The notes under the pieces were generated by a model, which was not told the DNA's origin, searched no databases, and saw only the letters and a list, made by a program, of their open reading frames with translations. Made by a program: the position numbers and the translations under genes. A stretch of DNA of 64,000 bases, taken from assembly GCA_020628475.1 (NCBI GenBank), contig JAHDFB010000006.1, forward strand, positions 21,753-85,752. The letters are read 5' to 3'. This DNA comes from Saprospiraceae bacterium (GTDB taxonomy: Bacteria; Bacteroidota; Bacteroidia; Chitinophagales; Saprospiraceae). Below, piece by piece: positions 63,401 through 64,000 of the stretch; positions within the stretch are counted from its first letter, which is position 1, and each line of letters starts with the position of its first letter.

Positions 63401-64000
63401 TCTTTTTCTGTTAAGAATATCCGTTCGTAATTGAGACTTGGTATATACATGTGCTCGTAAATCTTTTTCGAATGAATAATGCAGCACGGTAGGAAATACA
63501 CCTGGGGTACCATAGCTCAAATTTAAGGAGGTCATTTTCACCAATTCAGGTGCGAAAAAATAGCTATAGTTTGGCTCTCGGCCAAAATGTATAGAAAAAC
63601 GCTCCCCGTCATGATAGTCCATATATTTCGATTGAATCGGCCCCATCAGATAGTGCCTTTGGTAATTGGTAAACACATGAAATTCTGAAGTGTCTTGATT
63701 GGCAATAAAAGCTTTCCCTCCATTGTTTATTTGTCCGTCAAATGCTGTAATGTATGGATAAAGGAGGCGTTTTTCGTTATAGGATAGACTAGGTTCTCTG
63801 TTGTAAATGTTGAATCGACGATCTCCCTTGCTAAGATCCATACTTATAACATTTTTTACATGGGGCTTGATGAGTAGGTCTGGAAATACAATCTCGTGAT
63901 GTTTCGTTCGTATTTTTATTAAATGCTTTCCTGGAGTGAGTTGAAAAGCATATGGATTTTTTCCATCTGACCAGGCAAAATATACCGGTTTGTGATCTAT
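60467..64000 (-). CDS. A2M-type protein with CarboxypepD_reg and TonB-plug inserts (N-terminus cut)
   Basis: The frame is open to the right edge: about 1177 residues are seen and the N-terminus is missing (an internal ATG at 63841 is not the start). Order: macroglobulin-like strands; CarboxypepD_reg-like segment FIFGGTILDSDGVPVIGASI; TonB-plug-like segment IRIRGSRSEATIYYVDGIRV; A2M core with ANIVTDDQGKASFQVVFPDD; thioester-domain-like CNEQ in YEHMCNEQLASKLLGLL (CxEQ form); helical complement-like part (YWGWWSESIYLPW) and a C-terminal receptor-binding-like segment. No beta barrel follows the plug. Bacterial A2M proteins trap proteases; the plug insert may tie it to an outer-membrane partner. 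Thioester activity needs testing. Confidence 0.75.
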   Translation of the reverse strand: MDHKPVYFAWSDGKNPYAFQLTPGKHLIKIRTKHHEIVFPDLLIKPHVKNVISMDLSKGDRRFNIYNREPSLSYNEKRLLYPYITAFDGQINNGGKAFIANQDTSEFHVFTNYQRHYLMGPIQSKYMDYHDGERFSIHFGREPNYSYFFAPELVKMTSLNLSYGTPGVFPTVLHYSFEKDLRAHVYTKSQLRTDILNRKRQFVSNHMIRNLSRTLKKGDNTLSVGYLQKEHIEKTILFNHEVVGEIRVYNRLRTHFEQIISGNYGLIFINEDGQAILYDSLNVRQGGHSYYPLHQMEESRLDTFGHKIENIIFDIYEEEWKEKQKSDSFRVQLLREIHERLQMNSTSFIFGGTILDSDGVPVIGASIMSEYSKKGVVTDLDGKFQIEIPIYGDKIKVQYVGLRTLQKEVSILDYDVEWVLYEASHFLEEVVIVELGSPRARFNQSTSTHAVRSIQALAGKSAGVQVQNSDIRIRGSRSEATIYYVDGIRVSNKNELPDMEQVQSVQHITGTEANDSYGAHEVYLITTQQPLENRGSSLRTHFSDVAFWKANIVTDDQGKASFQVVFPDDITKWNMHFYTVTDTERSGQAKRFIRSYKPLSAVLKTPKFLIQEDQSHLITKIQNYTQDSIHVISSNSVQDQTIQSKEQWIKSVHLDSFTVTANSLDTLQTTFSIETNEQYKDGERHQIPVLPQGMLKTDGAFQILQPGERVDVSTLDMQSELQLHVEASQIQMIRHQLGHLRDYEHMCNEQLASKLLGLLIEKKYCLLFDETFEYEKDVPKIIKILIKRYHRKKYWGWWSESIYLPWISRHVMMALQEAQKMGYEVKLPWSNHLEKLALLFNQSTHASRSLDIVDMMQFIDSDFNPKSYMSRIDTFRHQTFRDSLRIALWKVEQQESIDLDFMIMHMDSSMLGEYSIRYKGIKHYYDISNNNIIYTILSYKILKALDAERFKKELDGMRLFLLGCRINGYYRNTYEAILIIELLSDMNISHSITHQDESMLLITGDVQDSIDQFPFSRTLDSGKAITLENRSINPMFFTYYSQYWEENVQASNKDFEITTRIKDQTSDTIRLDRREQVDLLVNVKCSKSAEYTMLEIPIPAGCTYRSKKRTNPYEVHREYYDHKVLIFCRALPIGTYQFQVDLKTNFAGQYSLNPAKIELMYFPTFYGNTALKKVRIE

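Overview
The window looks like a chromosomal piece of a low-GC marine or environmental Bacteroidota, most likely near the Saprospiraceae. The support is a type IX secretion (T9SS) plug protein beside a subtilase with a T9SS sorting tail, TAnnTTTG-type promoter boxes, a hut operon with the long urocanase form, DUF2480/ScpB/SerA linkage, and an A2M-type protein carrying a CarboxypepD_reg plus TonB-plug insert. The genus is inference; there is no rRNA here.

Layout. 1-5.7 kb: a LysR regulator (cut by the left edge) divergent from hutH-hutU-hutI (histidine to formiminoglutamate; no hutG in view), with a 22-bp perfect palindrome between them. 5.8-6.5 kb: a RAYT-like gene that has lost its HUH motif. 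6.8-12 kb: housekeeping genes (DUF547, DUF3010, SulP transporter, galactokinase) and an untracked 36-residue Cys/Lys microprotein. 12-14.6 kb: an Rrf2 (NsrR/IscR-like) operon with a group III truncated globin, a cupin and small membrane proteins, plausibly a nitric-oxide or redox response. 14.6-17.8 kb: secreted unknowns, tRNA-Leu(GAG), an ankyrin protein. 18-20.8 kb: a YtrA-type GntR/ABC operon ending in a DUF2807 protein, with two dyad operators. 21-26.3 kb: DinB-like, NRDE, XerD-type recombinase, GNAT and a tail-specific protease.

26.5-37.6 kb is the most striking accessory region. A 2410-residue protein carries annexin repeats, a hydrophobic core and a C-terminal WHH (HNH/EndoVII) nuclease-like end. 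It is followed by a SUKH/SMI1-like immunity protein, an unknown helical protein, a formylglycine-enzyme-like protein, and a PoNi-like (DUF1911) immunity protein broken by one extra base. I read it as a polymorphic toxin with an immunity bank. The large toxin also appears to have a damaged or non-standard start.

37.9-48.6 kb: pyrophosphatase, monoglyceride-lipase-like hydrolase, a second HUH-less RAYT-like gene, SDR, MlaE/MlaF-like transporter, TIGR04282 glycosyltransferase, HlyD/TolC efflux pair, T9SS plug protein. 48.8-60 kb: secreted subtilase, tRNA-Cys(GCA), SerA-like dehydrogenase, ScpB, DUF2480, two EreA/TIKI-type hydrolase-like genes, a LytS/LytTR two-component pair. 60-64 kb: the A2M-type protein, running off the right edge.

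Scattered through the intergenic gaps are five or six GC-rich elements that begin TTGGGCG-like and continue into an individually different hairpin (12.1-12.4, 20.9-21.0, 40.4-40.5, 43.5, 59.5-59.7 kb). With the two RAYT-like genes, which share a two-part upstream element at constant spacing, they suggest a REP/RAYT-like system whose encoded proteins have lost the transposase catalytic histidines.
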